Positions 6,283-7,589 of a stretch of DNA of 7,589 nt are shown here, in pieces. The stretch spans positions 1 to 7,589 of the forward strand of contig CAYWTX010000686.1 in NCBI GenBank assembly GCA_964461295.1, in the 5' to 3' direction. The translations under genes and the position numbers were made by a program. The notes below the pieces were generated by a model. That model saw only the letters and a list, made by a program, of their open reading frames with translations, had not been told where the DNA came from and made no database searches. Every line of letters starts with the position of its first letter. The first letter of the stretch is position 1. The stretch is from CAYWTX01 sp964461295 (lineage in GTDB: Bacteria; Planctomycetota; Phycisphaerae; SM23-33).

Positions 6283-6582
6283 CTAGGCGTGCGCCCGCTT
6301 CGCGGCCAGGATGTACGCCCGCACCGCGTTCTGCGGCGAGTCGGCCGGGTGAATCTTGAGGACTGCCACGTACTGCCAGCGGCCCGCATCGTCCTGGAAG
6401 CCCCAGGCGTAGCACTGGCGGGCCTTGGGGTGGTCGGGCAGGTCGAAGACCTCCACCGACCCATCCCAAACGGTCTTGCCCTGGAAGGTCTCGCGGACGG
6501 GGACCGTTCCGGCGTGTCGGGAGTCGCAGCCGTGGGTGTGCCGGATGGCGTCCCGCAAGGCTTCGATGTACCTGTCCGTCAT
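6283..6582 (-). CDS. Small uncharacterised protein, probable passenger of the IS1-like element
   Basis: A 99-aa soluble protein beginning MTDRYIEALRDAIRHTHGC. The upstream in-frame ATG at 6615 is unlikely because GGAGG (6590-6594) sits 7 nt before the ATG at 6582. It has a short N-terminal helix, then a probable beta-rich middle (GKTVWDGSVEVFDL, YAWGFQDDAGRWQYVAVLKI) and a closing helix (SPQNAVRAYILAAKR). There is no membrane segment or known catalytic motif. I cannot name the family, though similar small proteins of unknown function next to transposases seem familiar. The ATG overlaps by 4 bp (ATGA) the stop of the original transposase frame, readable as EAKRWTVGELVEATA just upstream. It was therefore translationally coupled to the transposase and probably travelled with the element. 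It remains intact while the transposase is broken. Confidence 0.7.
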   Translation of the reverse strand: MTDRYIEALRDAIRHTHGCDSRHAGTVPVRETFQGKTVWDGSVEVFDLPDHPKARQCYAWGFQDDAGRWQYVAVLKIHPADSPQNAVRAYILAAKRAHA

Positions 6583-6948
6583 GCCGTCGCCTCCACAAGC
6601 TCGCCAACGGTCCATCGCTTCGCTTCAAAGACCAGCGGCCACCGCCGGAGTCGTTTGCAGGGTGATGTGCCGCAGGCAGTAGTTGTGGTACGCGAAGTTC
6701 GACGCCACCGCCGCCTTGAAATTCTGCAACTTCTTGGAGAACGCATGGGTCAGGCGGGTCAGTCGGCGGCAGTCAAGCCCGCGCATGCGTTCATCCATGA
6801 GCCGGGCGCATCCTTCGCCGACGCGGACACCAAGCCGCATGATCGTATCGCGGTGAATGCCGGTCATGCGCTCGACGCTCCGGATGCTGTTGCCTTCCGC
6901 GAGGGCGGCAATCACGGCGACTTGCTTGTCGTTCTTTAGTGTGTTCAT
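6579..6948 (-). pseudogene. IS1-like transposase, internally deleted and frameshifted
   Basis: From the ATG at 6948 the first ~60 residues (MNTLKNDKQVAVIAALAEGN, then IRSVERMTGIHRDTIMRLG and RMRGLDC) are the N-terminal helix-turn-helix region typical of IS1-related transposases. The next ~45 (RRLTRLTHAFSKK, then NFKAAVASNFAYHNYC and TLQTTPAVAAG) are the typical C-terminal end. In full-length relatives these blocks are separated by a DDE catalytic domain, by recollection roughly 150-200 residues; here they are fused in frame near 6763-6771. A frame change at about 6627-6635 then ends the reading frame early with TGA, while the other frame continues EAKRWTVGELVEATA to a stop at 6579, as expected for the true C-terminus. 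With no catalytic core it cannot be an active transposase. The alternative start at 6990 adds 14 residues unlike the family. If translated, the product could still bind element ends. Confidence 0.85.
6590..6594 (-). promoter_or_regulatory. Ribosome binding site of the 99-aa passenger gene
   Basis: Minus-strand GGAGG lies 7 nt before the ATG at 6582. It supports this start over the in-frame ATG at 6615, and it sits inside the last codons of the ancestral transposase frame. Confidence 0.65.
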
Positions 6949-6954
6949 ATTGTC

Positions 6955-6982
6955 ATTGTAGCACCAGAAGCAAGCATGCCAA
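6955..6982 (-). promoter_or_regulatory. Predicted promoter of the transposase remnant
   Basis: Minus strand: TTGGCA (6977-6982, 5 of 6), a 16-nt spacer, and TACAAT (6955-6960, 5 of 6), only 6 nt before the ATG at 6948, so the message would be almost leaderless. If the element ends at 6965, the -10 is inside it and the -35 is in flanking DNA. Confidence 0.45.
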
Positions 6983-7036
6983 GCACGCATACAAACCTAT
7001 TTCTCATTCTTGCTTGACAACCCCAGCCCTGCTTGC
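6970..7036. repeat. CAAGCA/TGCTTG repeats between divergent genes
   Basis: Two adjacent 9-bp units, CAAGCATGC (6971-6979) and CAAGCACGC (6980-6988), differ at one base. The inverted form TGCTTG recurs at 7011-7016 and 7030-7035, and GCAAGCA (6970-6976) is perfectly complementary to 7030-7036. They sit in the promoter region of both the leftward transposase remnant and the rightward P63C-like gene, and could be regulator sites. Confidence 0.35.
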
Positions 7037-7042
7037 TAATAA
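7014..7042 (+). promoter_or_regulatory. Predicted promoter of the P63C-like gene
   Basis: A perfect -35 TTGACA (7014-7019), a 17-nt spacer, and -10 TAATAA (7037-7042) preceded by TGC, an extended -10 arrangement. The start site would fall about 7 nt downstream, leaving a short leader with AGGAG at 7051-7055. Confidence 0.55.
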
Positions 7043-7060
7043 CAAGACCAAGGAGAACGA

Positions 7061-7483
7061 ATGATGTCGAAAGATAGCAAGCAATCCAAGGGCGGACAGG
7101 AGCGAGCCAAGTCACTGACGCCCGAGCAAAGGACAAGCATTGCCCGGCAAGCCGCCCAGGCGCGGTGGGATGGCGACACGATGCGAGCGACACACGAGGG
7201 CGTCGTGAAGATCGGCGACATGGAACTCTTCGCCGCGGTCCTCCCCAATGGCAAGAGGCTTCTGAGCCAAGGCACATTCTTGCGGACCATCGGTAGGTCT
7301 CGTACGCCAAAGGCTGGAACGGGGGGCTTAACCACTGTCGACCGCCTCCCCTTCTTCTTGCAGGCCGAAGCCCTTAAACCGTTTATTTCAGAGCAGTTAA
7401 TGGTGTCGACCACGCCCATTATTTTTCGCCTGAAGAATGGAGCCAGGACCACTCTTGTCCAAGATGATCCTGGAACCACGTGA
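7061..7483 (+). pseudogene. Truncated P63C-domain-like protein (N-terminal region only)
   Basis: A 140-aa frame with AGGAG (7051-7055) 5 nt before the ATG at 7061 and 8 nt before a second ATG at 7064; either may be used. Residues 11-36 (GGQERAKSLTPEQR, then ARQAAQARW) are a charged helical lead-in. Residues 43-127 (ATHEGVVKIGDMELFAAVLP, LLSQGTFLRTIGRS, LPFFLQAEALKPFI, STTPIIFRLKNG) match my recollection of the N-terminal half of P63C-domain proteins, phage/mobile-element-associated proteins of unknown function that normally continue for well over 100 residues with the conserved C-terminal domain. Here the familiar sequence stops at about residue 127, followed by 13 unrelated residues and a stop, and an IS4-like transposase fragment lies just beyond. 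A truncation by insertion or deletion is the simplest reading. A genuine short protein is the alternative, and the promoter and ribosome binding site remain good. Confidence 0.6.
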
Positions 7484-7520
7484 GCGGCGGGCAGTTTCGG
7501 GGTCTCCTGAACGGGGCAGT

Positions 7521-7589
7521 GGGGGCTGGAGCCTGTCGAACCTGGCCGCCATGCTGCGGATGAACCTGCTGACGTACAGTGACTTGTGG
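7521..7589 (+). pseudogene. 3' fragment of an IS4-like transposase gene, running off the right edge
   Basis: In the frame starting at 7521 the translation reads GGWSLSNLAAMLRMN then LLTYSDLW up to the window edge. This resembles the extreme C-terminal region of IS4-family DDE transposases, where (G)W-S-L-S-N-L-x-A-x-L-R-x-N-L-x-T-x-x-D-L-W is a familiar pattern from memory. The preceding in-frame sequence (from the stop at 7431) does not look like transposase, so the N-terminal and catalytic parts are missing. Only 23 residues are visible, which limits confidence. Confidence 0.5.

Larger units (their letters stand above)
6256..6965 (-). mobile_element. Remnant of an IS1-like insertion sequence (boundaries tentative)
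   Basis: The interval holds the broken IS1-like transposase gene and the small gene coupled to it. GGTGC at 6256-6260 and its complement GCACC at 6961-6965 face inward, and IS1-family ends typically begin GGTG. Beyond five bases the two ends agree only loosely (GGTGCAAGTG against GGTGCTACAATG with gaps). I see no target-site duplication outside them, so the edges may be wrong even though the element itself is clear from its transposase. Confidence 0.4.

Noticed and set aside
6242..6628. A 128-codon minus-strand frame overlapping the passenger gene
   Set aside because: It is R/G/P-rich, lacks a ribosome binding site, and lies out of frame with the 99-aa gene, which has a good one.
7036..7479. 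A 147-codon minus-strand frame opposite the P63C-like gene
   Set aside because: It has no recognisable domain, while the plus strand has promoter, ribosome binding site and family similarity.
1..7589. CRISPR array, tRNA or rRNA genes
   Set aside because: No regularly spaced identical repeats and no tRNA cloverleaf or rRNA signature were seen on either strand by eye.

Overview
The window is high-GC bacterial DNA. The left two thirds (about 1-4730) looks like chromosomal backbone with long GC-rich genes. The right third (about 5140-7589) looks like an accessory patch of small genes and broken mobile elements with visibly lower GC. A cytoplasmic-type sulfatase, a GTP-type PEP carboxykinase, a probable carbohydrate-active protein and an intergenic palindromic repeat of a kind I associate with Planctomycetota/Verrucomicrobiota together suggest a planctomycete-like organism. 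That assignment is inference.

Layout: (1) 3-1190 (+) is the 3' part of a large gene, possibly glycoside-hydrolase-like, open to the left edge. (2) 1212-2681 (-) is a sulfatase with an intact formylglycine motif, convergent with gene 1. (3) 2752-4626 (-) is pckG, GTP-dependent PEP carboxykinase, followed about 70 bp later by the sulfatase and possibly co-transcribed with it. A sigma70-like promoter with a palindrome over the expected start site lies upstream of pckG, followed by a structured 5' leader. (4) About 4850-5125 has no gene and holds a cluster of short hairpins that looks like a dispersed repeat. (5) 5155-6203 (-) is a two-gene operon: a Panacea (SocA/DUF4065) antitoxin-like protein overlaps by 4 bp a three-hydrophobic-segment membrane protein. 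It has its own promoter and a perfect 7-bp inverted repeat over the -10. This is the best candidate for an undescribed system: a toxin-antitoxin or defence pair with an unrecognised membrane effector. (6) 6283-6948 (-) is a collapsed IS1-like transposase gene, with its catalytic core deleted and its C-terminus frameshifted, followed by a small uncharacterised gene whose ATG overlaps the ancestral transposase stop. That gene is therefore a probable passenger of the element. (7) 7061-7483 (+) is the N-terminal half of a P63C-domain-like protein that stops early. (8) The right edge carries the 3' end of an IS4-like transposase gene.

Together the right side reads as a hotspot where insertion elements have landed, decayed and cut neighbouring genes, with the Panacea operon as the one intact and well-regulated accessory unit.
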